A stretch of 36,813 nucleotides of DNA from Fuerstiella sp. (GTDB lineage Bacteria; Planctomycetota; Planctomycetia; Planctomycetales; Planctomycetaceae): positions 21,344 to 58,156 of the forward strand of contig JALHMY010000058.1 of the NCBI GenBank assembly GCA_022843805.1. Direction: 5' to 3'. Below are positions 16,560 to 24,241 of the stretch, one piece after another. A model generated the notes under the pieces. The model saw only the letters and a list, made by a program, of their open reading frames with translations. It was not told the DNA's origin and made no database searches. The position numbers and the translations under genes are program-made. The first letter of the stretch is position 1. The number at the start of each line of letters is the position of its first letter.

Positions 16560-17435
16560 ATGAAATGGAAGGGACGCGATCAAAGCGGCAATGTGGAAGA
16601 TCGCCGCGGAATGTCTCCTCGAATGGCCATGGGAGGCGGGGGCGGTCTGATCGTCCTGGTCATCCTGATCGTCGGGCGACTGCTGAATCTGAATCCAGCC
16701 GTCGTTCAGCAGGTTGCCAATGTCGCCCAGCAGGCACAACAACGGGCACAGCCGGAACAGGTCGGGGACGGCATCAATGACGAACAGCGTGAATTTGTTG
16801 CCGTCGTTTTGCATGATACTGAAACTGTCTGGACGAAACTATTTGATGAGCAGGTCTCAGGCGGAAGCTATGTTCCACCGAAACTCGTGATGTTTAACGA
16901 GGCTGTCAATTCCGGATGTGGACAGGCAACAGCAGATGTCGGCCCATTTTATTGCCCGGCCGATCAGAAGGTTTACCTGGACCCGGCTTTCTTTGCTGAC
17001 CTCGCCAGACGACACAAGTCTCCGGGCGATTTTGCTCAGGCTTATGTCATCGCTCATGAAGTCGCCCATCATGTTCAGAATCTGCTCGGGCTGAACCGTC
17101 AAGCGAATGCAGCTCGCCAGTCCGGGAACGAGCGTGAAGCCAATCAAATGTCCGTTCGGCTTGAATTGCAGGCCGATTTTCTTGCGGGCGTCTGGGCTCA
17201 TTATGCTCATAAGGAATTCGACATCATGGAAGCCGGCGACATGGAAGAAGCGATCCAGGCTGCCAATCAGATTGGCGATGATACTCTGCAGCGGGAAGCC
17301 ACCGGCCGAGTGCGTCCGGAACGCTTTACTCACGGAACATCAGAGCAGCGAGCGCGCTGGTTTAAACGAGGATTGACTTCCGGCAATCTGGAAGATTGCG
17401 AACAGCTTTTCAAAGTGGCCTACGAACGCCTTTAG
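16560..17435 (+). CDS. ypfJ: Putative neutral zinc metallopeptidase, YpfJ/KPN_02809 family
   Basis: I start at ATG 16560 (MKWKGRDQSGNVEDRRG), which matches the family's usual N-terminus and has GGAGAAG 5-6 nt upstream. The frame is open from 16470, but that part lies over the leader hairpin. The 291-aa protein has one transmembrane helix (GGGGGLIVLVILIVGRLL) preceded by a soluble N-terminal stretch. The family motif AYVIAHEVAHHVQNLLG carries the zinc-binding HExxH at residues 166-170. Further family landmarks are SGCGQATADVGPFYCPAD, YLDPAFF, LELQADFLAGVWAHYA (third ligand Glu likely here) and FTHGTSEQRARWF. Its physiological substrate is unknown. The gene is followed at once by the 186-bp repeat array. 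Confidence 0.93.
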   Translation: MKWKGRDQSGNVEDRRGMSPRMAMGGGGGLIVLVILIVGRLLNLNPAVVQQVANVAQQAQQRAQPEQVGDGINDEQREFVAVVLHDTETVWTKLFDEQVSGGSYVPPKLVMFNEAVNSGCGQATADVGPFYCPADQKVYLDPAFFADLARRHKSPGDFAQAYVIAHEVAHHVQNLLGLNRQANAARQSGNEREANQMSVRLELQADFLAGVWAHYAHKEFDIMEAGDMEEAIQAANQIGDDTLQREATGRVRPERFTHGTSEQRARWFKRGLTSGNLEDCEQLFKVAYERL

Positions 17436-17455
17436 AAGCAGTGTTGTTCTAAAAC

Positions 17456-18196
17456 CCTCCTCTCCCGGCGAAGCCGGGGGAGGTCGATCGAGCGAAGCAA
17501 GATCGGGAGGGGGCCGGGTGACCAGCGAGTGGCGGGTGTTATTGGGACGGCGTTCTGTGCAACCCGTGGCGGGCCCTCCCCCGGCCTTCGGCCGACCCCT
17601 CCCACTTCGCTTCGCTGCGCGGGAGGGGAGGGTTTCTTTAACCTCCTCTCCCAGCAAAGCTGGGGGAGGTCGATCGAGCGAAGCAAGATCGGGAGGGGGC
17701 CGGTTGACCAGCGGGTGGCGGGTGTTATAGGTACGGCGTTGAGTGCCACCCGCGGCGGGCCCTCCCCCGGCCTTCGGCCGACCCCTCCCACTTCGCTTCG
17801 CTGCGCGGGAGGGGAGGGTTTTTTTAACCTCCTCTCCCAACGAAGTTGGGGGAGGTCGATCGAGCGATAGCAAGATCGGGAGGGGGCTGGTGACCAGCGG
17901 GTGGCGGGTGTTATAGGTACGGCGTTGAGTGCCACCCGTGGCGGGCTCTCCCCCGGCCTTCGGCCGACCCCTCCCACTTCGCTTCGCTGGGCGGGAGGGG
18001 AGGGCTTTTTTTAACCTCCTCTCCCAACGAAGTTGGGGGAGGTCGATCGAGCGATAGCAAGATCGGGAGGGGGCCGGTTGACCAGCGGGTGGCGGGTGTT
18101 ATAGGTACGGCGTTGAGTGCCACCCGTGGCGGGCCCTCCCCCGGCCTTCGGCCGACCCCTCCCACTTCGCTTCGCTGCGCGGGAGGGGAGGGTTTT
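17456..18196 (+). repeat. 186/187-bp tandem array, 4 copies, each with two hairpins
   Basis: Copies begin at 17456, 17642, 17828 and 18015. Each has a first hairpin (17459-17483, 17645-17669, 17831-17855, 18018-18042) with an 11-bp stem and 3-nt loop. The inner stem differs between copies as GGC/GCC, AGC/GCT and AAC/GTT, so pairing is kept by double substitutions. Each ends with a CCCCTCCC ... GGGAGGGG stem, followed by T-rich sequence in copies 1-3. Open frames through the array on both strands are translated repeat. It fills the convergent gap between the zinc metallopeptidase gene and the minus-strand membrane protein gene. Confidence 0.95.
17782..17825 (+). terminator. Intrinsic-terminator-like unit (repeat copy 2)
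   Basis: CCCCTCCC (17782-17789) pairs with GGGAGGGG (17807-17814) around a 17-nt loop, and a T7 run follows at 17819-17825. Copy 1 has TTTCTTT and copy 3 has T7 at the same place; copy 4 has only T4. Such tandem units would stop readthrough from the metallopeptidase gene. Confidence 0.55.
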
Positions 18197-18227
18197 GCGG
18201 GGAGGATTAGTGCTCCGTCGTGTTGTC

Positions 18228-18770
18228 TTACCCGTTCTTCTTCGAATCCTTTGATGCTGTCTGCAGCGACGACCATACAATCGCTGATCCTCGCTGGCGG
18301 CGCTGGGTCAGTCGGCCGTTAATCTCGACAGGTTCTTCGATCACGGGCTCCTTTGGCATGACCTGATTCTGAGATCTTGCATGCAGCAGAATCATCACGA
18401 AGGGAATCCACCAGATCAGATCATTCGTCAGGATTGTCGCGCCCATTGCCGAAGGAAAACGGCCTGAGGCGACTGCCTGAGCAAATCCGATCGGACCGAA
18501 GACTTTGCCCAGAAATCCCACCAGAACAATCGGCCAGTGTCGGACGGGGTCCGCTGCGGCAATCCAGTATCCAACGCCGTAGACGCCCACGATCATTCCA
18601 ATGCACTGCCAGAGCTCGGGGTAATTCGGCAGCGGGTCAACGCCCGCCCAGCGAAACAGAGCCAGAGGCCAGATGATTGCCACGGCTCCCCAGACGACGT
18701 TATAAACGGCGGCGAAACGCAGAACAAACCGGTGCCACGGAATGGCAGGTGACGCTGTTGAAGACGGCAT
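18228..18770 (-). CDS. Small four-helix integral membrane protein of unknown function
   Basis: I use ATG 18770 (MPSSTASPAIPWHRFVLRF), giving 180 aa; the frame extends to ATG 18836, but that would push into the divergent gene's upstream region. Four hydrophobic segments are evident: FAAVYNVVWGAVAIIWPLALF, LWQCIGMIVGVYGVGYWIAAA, HWPIVLVGFLGKVFGPIGFA and TNDLIWWIPFVMILLHA. The tail from about residue 130 is soluble and rich in Glu, Arg, Gln and Lys. The family was not identified; it resembles small conserved membrane proteins seen in planctomycetes. Its 3' end faces the 186-bp array. Confidence 0.68.
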   Translation of the reverse strand: MPSSTASPAIPWHRFVLRFAAVYNVVWGAVAIIWPLALFRWAGVDPLPNYPELWQCIGMIVGVYGVGYWIAAADPVRHWPIVLVGFLGKVFGPIGFAQAVASGRFPSAMGATILTNDLIWWIPFVMILLHARSQNQVMPKEPVIEEPVEINGRLTQRRQRGSAIVWSSLQTASKDSKKNG

Positions 18771-18909
18771 ACGGAACCGATCAGACTTCCGGACAGGATG
18801 GATAAAGCGAAAGGGAATGGCCACACCATCGACCATGGCGGTGGCATCACTTTTGTATCTTAGACAAGAGTTTCAGAACACCAACCCGATCTGCCACCGG
18901 AAACCAGCG

Positions 18910-19386
18910 ATGGAGGAAGAAGTTACAGCATTTCACGAAGCAGGGCATGCGTTTGCTGCCATTTATCTGGGGGCAACCGTCCGATCGATTTCCATTGATC
19001 CCGACAACGATGATGGTCCAAAACGATTCGGCGATACCGTTGTCCTGTGGAGTCGAAAGAAGTTCACAGAGCGGGAAATGCAGGAAAAATCAGCAATTGT
19101 TGCCCTCGCAGGACCTGTCGCGGAAATGGTGTATCTGGAACGGCCCGTTCATCCGGCATCCGTTGCTGAATGGCAGCACGACTGGGATGCTGCCATGCAG
19201 GCGATTCAGCATATTCCGCAGCTGCAGCGCCGACTGGCATGGCTGGAAAAATCCACCGTTGATCTGTACGAAATTTTTCGTCAGGATCATCACTGGGCGG
19301 CGATTGGTGCCCTTGCCGACAATCTTCTGGCCCACGAAATCCTCGACCGCGAAATGATTCAGGAAATCATGGAATCGTGGATGTGA
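18910..19386 (+). CDS. Minimal M41 (FtsH-like) zinc peptidase domain protein
   Basis: ATG 18910 places the product at MEEEVTAFHEAGHAFAAIYLG, 158 aa. HEAGH at residues 9-13 is the zinc motif of FtsH-type peptidases. Further M41-like features follow: SISIDPDN, IVALAGPVAEMVYLE (FtsH has LxGRxAEE here), a D-W-D at 91-93 where FtsH has its third Asp ligand, and a C-terminal LLAHEILDREMIQEI like the FtsH helix before its end. No AAA+ ATPase domain or transmembrane helix is present. It may be a stand-alone peptidase or a regulator that needs a partner. The frame is open upstream to 18742, but the earlier residues look non-coding. It overlaps no neighbour and converges with a gene 35 nt away. Confidence 0.75.
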   Translation: MEEEVTAFHEAGHAFAAIYLGATVRSISIDPDNDDGPKRFGDTVVLWSRKKFTEREMQEKSAIVALAGPVAEMVYLERPVHPASVAEWQHDWDAAMQAIQHIPQLQRRLAWLEKSTVDLYEIFRQDHHWAAIGALADNLLAHEILDREMIQEIMESWM

Positions 19387-19421
19387 TGACTGTTTTAGCC
19401 CAACTTGAGCCCAACTCCCGA

Positions 19422-20243
19422 CTATTCCGGGCTCTGCAGATCTTTCAGAAGTGCGTTAATCTGAATCAAAATCCGATGACTGGTATCCGGTCCTCTGACC
19501 GAATTCAGATACTTAATTGCCGCGGCGGAATCTCGTCGAGCCATTTTCCTCGCCTTTTGCAGGCGAACTCGCCAGATCGCATCTTCCATCATTCGCTGAG
19601 TTGTCCGGTGCCGCTGGTCGAGCCCCGCGACATTCAGTTGTCGGTTCAGCTGATCCAGCAGCTCCGTCTTTTCCGAGGATTCCAGGGATGACTTTTCGAT
19701 TTCATCCACGACCTGTTCATACTGTTCAACAGTCCTGTTCAGATGCTCGAACACAATCTCGCAGCTGTTTACGACACCGGTTTGCAGTGCCTTTCGGAAC
19801 TCTTTCAGGGCCTGGGAATTACCGATTCGGGCTGATTCCTTCTCATACAGATAGGATGCCTGCAGCATGGCTGTGATGCGAGCCTGCTCTTCCTGCAGTT
19901 CATGTCGGCGATGAATGGTTTTCATGGCTCGTCGGCGAGCTTTGTTTAATCGGCGGCGTTCTGAAGCCATTCGCATTGACATGGGAGAAATCGTATACAT
20001 GGCTTTCAGCAGCAGTGTCATTGCCAGCCCTGCAACCGCTGTACCCGCCAGCAGAATCAGAAAGACAAAGGCCCCGCTGCGAAAGGTCTCCCAGCGAAAG
20101 CGGTCCGCGCTTTGCCCCACTGCGTAAATCGTGGCGCCCAGAAGCATGGCGACAGCGAACAGCAGGACCGCCATGGCAGTTGTGCCAGCGCTGTTGACCC
20201 GCGGGTCGATTTCAGAGTTGCCTGTGGGTTCGTCCCGAATCAT
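19422..20243 (-). CDS. Membrane-anchored coiled-coil protein of unknown function
   Basis: The 273-aa product has two N-terminal transmembrane helices (TTAMAVLLFAVAMLLGATIYAV and GAFVFLILLAGTAVAGLAMTLLL). From about residue 90 to the end it is charged and mostly helical, rich in Glu, Arg, Gln and Lys (ERRRLNKARRRAMKTIHRRHELQEEQ, HLNRTVEQYEQVVDEIEKS), consistent with coiled coil in the cytoplasm. No known domain was recognised. It starts 9 nt after the stop of another helical protein gene, so the two are almost certainly co-translated and may form a complex. No Shine-Dalgarno site is visible, which fits coupling. Confidence 0.78.
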   Translation of the reverse strand: MIRDEPTGNSEIDPRVNSAGTTAMAVLLFAVAMLLGATIYAVGQSADRFRWETFRSGAFVFLILLAGTAVAGLAMTLLLKAMYTISPMSMRMASERRRLNKARRRAMKTIHRRHELQEEQARITAMLQASYLYEKESARIGNSQALKEFRKALQTGVVNSCEIVFEHLNRTVEQYEQVVDEIEKSSLESSEKTELLDQLNRQLNVAGLDQRHRTTQRMMEDAIWRVRLQKARKMARRDSAAAIKYLNSVRGPDTSHRILIQINALLKDLQSPE

Positions 20244-20252
20244 CAGTCTGCA

Positions 20253-20810
20253 TCAATCGAGGTCATATTTGGAAACGATGGTATCCTTCTGGATTCGTTC
20301 CAGCGTGGCTTCAAAGTTTTCGAGAATACTCTGAATCAGTCGGTCCTTCATGACTTCCGGCAGTTTCGATGACCTCGCCTTTTCCATCGCCGCCGCTGCC
20401 GCTTCATAGGTCCGCTGAAGGTCGGCGTTTCGAGAATCCAGGCGATCAATCTCAAGTGCACGAATGGTTGACTGCACGTACGTTTTGATGCTTTCAGCGA
20501 CTTCCACCGACTTGGCATCCCAGAACACCCGGCTTTCACGGATCGCCGCTTCTGCCTGATGCTGGATCAGCTGCATTTCCGTTCGATAGGCGAGTCGAGC
20601 TTTTTCAAGCTGATGGGCAGATTCCGCATGGCGGCGTTTCAACCGATTGATCATGCCCAGCTGATCTTCTTCCACTTCGGAACTGGGGGCTGACTGAGGG
20701 TCCGATATCAGCTCCGTTTTCGCGCGGACCGGCAGTGTTTCCGTCTTTCGTTCCCGCCGCTGAAATTCGCGCTGCAGGCGGCTGTTCAGGTCATCAGATT
20801 CCTGTGTCAT
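20253..20810 (-). CDS. Soluble helical/coiled-coil protein of unknown function
   Basis: The 185-aa product is almost entirely charged and helical. Its N-terminal ~50 residues are low complexity and probably disordered (SRLQREFQRRERKTETLP ... SSEVEEDQ). From residue ~52 there is a long heptad-like region (INRLKRRHAESAHQLEKARLAYRTEMQLIQHQ). The later region LQRTYEAAAAAMEKARSSKLPEVMKDRLIQSILENFEATLERI is also helical. No signal peptide, membrane segment or catalytic motif is visible. It lies 28 nt after the M28 peptidase gene and 9 nt before the membrane coiled-coil gene, so the pair probably works together. Confidence 0.75.
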   Translation of the reverse strand: MTQESDDLNSRLQREFQRRERKTETLPVRAKTELISDPQSAPSSEVEEDQLGMINRLKRRHAESAHQLEKARLAYRTEMQLIQHQAEAAIRESRVFWDAKSVEVAESIKTYVQSTIRALEIDRLDSRNADLQRTYEAAAAAMEKARSSKLPEVMKDRLIQSILENFEATLERIQKDTIVSKYDLD

Positions 20811-20838
20811 TGGGATTGTTCCTGAGGTAGAGCTGCAG

Positions 20839-22296
20839 TCATGGATTCCGACTGAAGTGACCGTGTTCGGCAGCCATCATCAGTGTCAGGAAATTTAATC
20901 GGGCCGCGTTGGCGATCTTTTCAAAGTTGATGCCGTCCAGTGTATCGGTGGTCTTATGGTAATGAGGATTAAAACCGCCAAACAGAAAAGTGACCGGCAC
21001 TCCTTTGGCGGCAAAGGATGCATGATCACTTCGACTGTTCACTCGTTCTTCGTCGTACTCAAAGACAAAGTTCACGTAACGGTTGGCGTCCATCACCAGT
21101 TCGTGCAGCTGCTCCGATATCTTTTTGCTGCCCACAAGATGAATCGTATTGTCATTCTGAGATGCGGGTTCGTCAGCGGTTTCCTCGTTGCGGCCAATCA
21201 TGTCGATGTTCAGCATGCAGACCATATCCTTCAGAGGCCGCAGCGGATTTTCACAATAGTATTTGCTGCCCAGCAGGCCTCGTTCTTCAGCACAGAATGC
21301 CATCAGCAATACGCTGCGTCTCGGCTTTGTCTCACTGTGATGCAGTGCTTTGGCAATCTGCAGAATGGCCGTTGAACCTGATGCGTTGTCGTCCGCGCCA
21401 GGAAATACGTCTTCTCGCTGAGTTCCAAGATGGTCCAGATGAGCACCAATCGCCACATATTCATGGTTCACAGTGTCATCTGATCCGGGATACCAGGCCA
21501 CGACATTTGGCACATCAATGGATTCTCGCTCCACAGTAAAACTGATGGTCGCCTTTGCGGACGAGGTGACAATCAGGCTGGTCTCAGGGAGTGCCAGCAG
21601 ACTTGCCGCCACACCACTTTTCTCGGCCAGAGCAGCTGCTGCAGTGCGACTGATCTGAGCGGTGGGAAGGTCGATGTGTGACTCTTCAAGTCGCGAAACA
21701 GATTCGGTGCGAATGTCAGTCTCTTCCTGAACAATCAGCAGGCAGGCTGGCCTGCCCTTCAGAACCAGCGGATCATCAGGTCGAAATGAATTGGCTGATC
21801 GCACGATCAGCAGCTGACCGGAAAAAGCATCATCGGCAATTTCCGGACGAGTGTTTGTGACGGCAGCAAATGTCACCGGCAGTTCCTGACTGTACTCACC
21901 GACAAACTGGCTAATGCCAAACGACGCAGGAGTTGAAAGAATGGCGTCGCCGGCTTTCAGGCTGCTCTTGTCCGTATCGACTGCGACCCGGTAAAACGGC
22001 ACATTCTGAAACCAGCTTCCATCCGCCGACGCGGGCTGAAAACCGAGAGCGGCCAGTTCCTTCGCAAACCAGTCTGCCGCTTTGAGAAATCCTTCCTGTC
22101 CCGTGCCACGCCCCTGAAACTCAGGTCCTGCCAGAACCGAAAGCCACGCCTTTGTGTCTTCCGCCGCGATGCTTCCAAATCCCGTGGCAAACTGATCCGG
22201 TACGCTGGCGGCCCCGTCATATTGAGCAACTGCTGTAGCCGGCGACAGAGTGAGCGTCAGGGAACAGCATGCAGACAACAACAGCAGGTTTCTCAC
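20839..22296 (-). CDS. Secreted M28 family zinc aminopeptidase
   Basis: The 485-aa product has a signal peptide (MRNLLLLSACCSLTLTLSPATAVA). A PA-like insert domain is likely between about residues 110 and 260. The M28 catalytic domain shows a co-catalytic two-zinc site: His286 in GAHLDHLG, bridging Asp302 in PGADDNASG, catalytic Glu337 and ligand Glu338 in CAEERGLLG, Asp in MLNIDMIGR and His in NPHYHKTTDT. The protein should remove N-terminal residues from peptides outside the cytoplasm. It follows the squalene-cyclase-like gene by 59 nt and precedes the two coiled-coil genes on the same strand. Confidence 0.94.
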   Translation of the reverse strand: MRNLLLLSACCSLTLTLSPATAVAQYDGAASVPDQFATGFGSIAAEDTKAWLSVLAGPEFQGRGTGQEGFLKAADWFAKELAALGFQPASADGSWFQNVPFYRVAVDTDKSSLKAGDAILSTPASFGISQFVGEYSQELPVTFAAVTNTRPEIADDAFSGQLLIVRSANSFRPDDPLVLKGRPACLLIVQEETDIRTESVSRLEESHIDLPTAQISRTAAAALAEKSGVAASLLALPETSLIVTSSAKATISFTVERESIDVPNVVAWYPGSDDTVNHEYVAIGAHLDHLGTQREDVFPGADDNASGSTAILQIAKALHHSETKPRRSVLLMAFCAEERGLLGSKYYCENPLRPLKDMVCMLNIDMIGRNEETADEPASQNDNTIHLVGSKKISEQLHELVMDANRYVNFVFEYDEERVNSRSDHASFAAKGVPVTFLFGGFNPHYHKTTDTLDGINFEKIANAARLNFLTLMMAAEHGHFSRNP

Positions 22297-22355
22297 GACT
22301 TCAGCCCGCCCGGGGTTAAAGAACTCTCATTGATATCGAACGAACGCATCCATCG

Positions 22356-24083
22356 TTAACGTCCACCGGCAGCCGATGGAGCCGATGGAGCCGATGGAAC
22401 TTTGGCTTCCAGTTCATCGAAGCCATTTCGTTCTTCAAACGGACGACGCTCAAAATACCATGTCGACCATGCTTTAAAGGCTTTGTCCCGCCACTGATTG
22501 ACTGCCTGCAGCTGCTGAGCTTCAGGAGCGTTTTCCACACCCTCCTTCGGATTTGCCGAAAGTCCAAACCCCGCCGGTTTTCGGGCAATGTAGCGCAGGG
22601 CCATTTCCGCCTCCACATTGACATCCACATTCGGATCCCGCAGTCCATTCAGAATCAGCGGAATTAATGAGAAGTCTCCGGTTCGTCCCAGAGCCCAGTA
22701 AACGGGCTGTCGCACTTCGGCACTCGGATGTTTCACCAGTCCCTTCAGTCGATCAACCTGCCCAACAAGTACTTCCGGATCCTCGATCGACTGCACACTT
22801 CGGACCAGTTCGCTTGCCAGGTCCACATCCGTGTTCAGCTTCGGATCGCTCAGGTCAATGTTTTCCATCGAACTCAGCAGCTGATCAAGTGCCGTGGGTT
22901 CCGGCTCTTTGGTCTTATCTCCAAAAGGGTTGCCTTTCGTACTGCGCTGCAAACCTTTCCCGTACAGTCCTTCGATAATCTGCTGAGTCGATCGCATGTA
23001 AAACAGCAGGGCAAAGCTGGTGCCGACAATCGGACCGGAAAATGTCGGAAATCCTCCGTCTTCGGACTGCAGGCTCAACAACCCTTCTCCGTAGGCGGTG
23101 AACCAGTCCCGTCCGCCAAGCGTCTGAAGATTGTTGATGGAGGCGGCTCGCTCCACGCAATAATAGAAGTAAAGATTGTGTTCGACTTTGCTGACCGGCG
23201 TGAAGCGAGCGTCATTCCAGCCCAGTGCCTTGTCAACTCGCTGGTCAAGCGAACTGGCACTATTCTGAGCGCGATAATCGGCATATGCCGCAGCGGAACC
23301 CTGAGCTGCCAGATCAGCCAGAGGATCGACTTTCTCCAGCAGCCCGAATTTCTTTTCCTGCTCTACGGGTGCAGGAGCCGCAGCTCCCTTTCCTCCATGC
23401 AAAACCAGACGGATTACCGAAACACTGCCAGCGGCCGCCATTGTCATGTTATGAGTGGAACTGCCCTGACCAGGTCCCGCCGTGGTGCCGGGACGATATC
23501 CCCAGCCACCATCCGGATTACCGTTCTTCATATGAAAATTGGCCGCTCTGTCGAACGCCTCCGGAGCAACGATACAACCAGCACGCTGCGCCGCCCAAAG
23601 CCCCAGTACGCCGTATTGTGACATGCTCACGTCACCTGGCCCTGTCGGACTGTCACTCCATGATCCGTCTGCTCGCTGAACTGACTGAATGTAGTTGGCA
23701 ATAATCTGCAGGTTGGGCTTGTAGGTTTCCGGACTGACGTCTGCCAGAAACATAGCATCCACGCCCGCACCATAAATATGGTCGTAGCTGCCAACCGGCT
23801 GGTAAGTTGTGCGGGAACTGCGTCCCACGGCGGATTGAATGGCCTTCGCAACAAGCGGGGACTCGGGCGGCTCGCCACACTTAAACAGTGCGTACGCTGC
23901 CAGAATTTCTTCACCCGCGTGCGGGGGAGTGGCCGTCATTGCCTTTTTCAGGAAGGCAAGTCCTCGGTCAACACTCGCGTCAAAACGTGGATTATTCGTG
24001 CTTTTTCGAGGAGCAGCTTCGCTGAACGCCGCCGTTCCAGCCACTCCCATGGCTATCAGTACAAGGACAACAAACGGTCGCAT
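22356..24083 (-). CDS. Secreted squalene-cyclase-like repeat protein with C-terminal HEAT-like segment
   Basis: ATG 24083 gives a signal peptide (MRPFVVLVLIAMGVAGTAAFSEA) and has GGAG 8 nt upstream; the frame extends to 24140. The 575-aa product starts with alpha/alpha-toroid repeats (LAFLKKAM, YIQSVQRADGSWSDSPTGPG, HMKNGNPDGGWGYRP, LLSLQSEDGGFPTFSGP). Towards the C-terminus comes a HEAT-like part (LKGLVKHPSAEVRQPVYWALGRTGDFSLIPLILNGL). The end carries a 9-bp tandem repeat encoding Ser-Ala-Pro units (22374-22400). No DxDD cyclase motif is visible. Probably a scaffold or binding protein in the envelope; this is inference. A smaller relative lies at 13617-14789. Confidence 0.87.
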   Translation of the reverse strand: MRPFVVLVLIAMGVAGTAAFSEAAPRKSTNNPRFDASVDRGLAFLKKAMTATPPHAGEEILAAYALFKCGEPPESPLVAKAIQSAVGRSSRTTYQPVGSYDHIYGAGVDAMFLADVSPETYKPNLQIIANYIQSVQRADGSWSDSPTGPGDVSMSQYGVLGLWAAQRAGCIVAPEAFDRAANFHMKNGNPDGGWGYRPGTTAGPGQGSSTHNMTMAAAGSVSVIRLVLHGGKGAAAPAPVEQEKKFGLLEKVDPLADLAAQGSAAAYADYRAQNSASSLDQRVDKALGWNDARFTPVSKVEHNLYFYYCVERAASINNLQTLGGRDWFTAYGEGLLSLQSEDGGFPTFSGPIVGTSFALLFYMRSTQQIIEGLYGKGLQRSTKGNPFGDKTKEPEPTALDQLLSSMENIDLSDPKLNTDVDLASELVRSVQSIEDPEVLVGQVDRLKGLVKHPSAEVRQPVYWALGRTGDFSLIPLILNGLRDPNVDVNVEAEMALRYIARKPAGFGLSANPKEGVENAPEAQQLQAVNQWRDKAFKAWSTWYFERRPFEERNGFDELEAKVPSAPSAPSAAGGR

Positions 24084-24241
24084 AAGGGAAACTCCAGGAG
24101 ATTCACGTCCTGAACGGCGGGAAAAGACAGGATTTGTCATCGTACCGGCCCCGTATCAGGGTGTCAAATTTTGTACGGACGTTTAAGCTGCTGTTTGTCG
24201 GAGTCGCTGGCCGGAGTGTGTTCGTAACAAGCACGAAATTC

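Noticed and set aside
17340..18280. Overlapping open frames on both strands (up to 181 codons) rich in Pro, Arg and Gly
   Set aside because: They lie over the 186-bp array and repeat with it; several frames on both strands are open over the same DNA, which indicates GC-rich repeat rather than genes.
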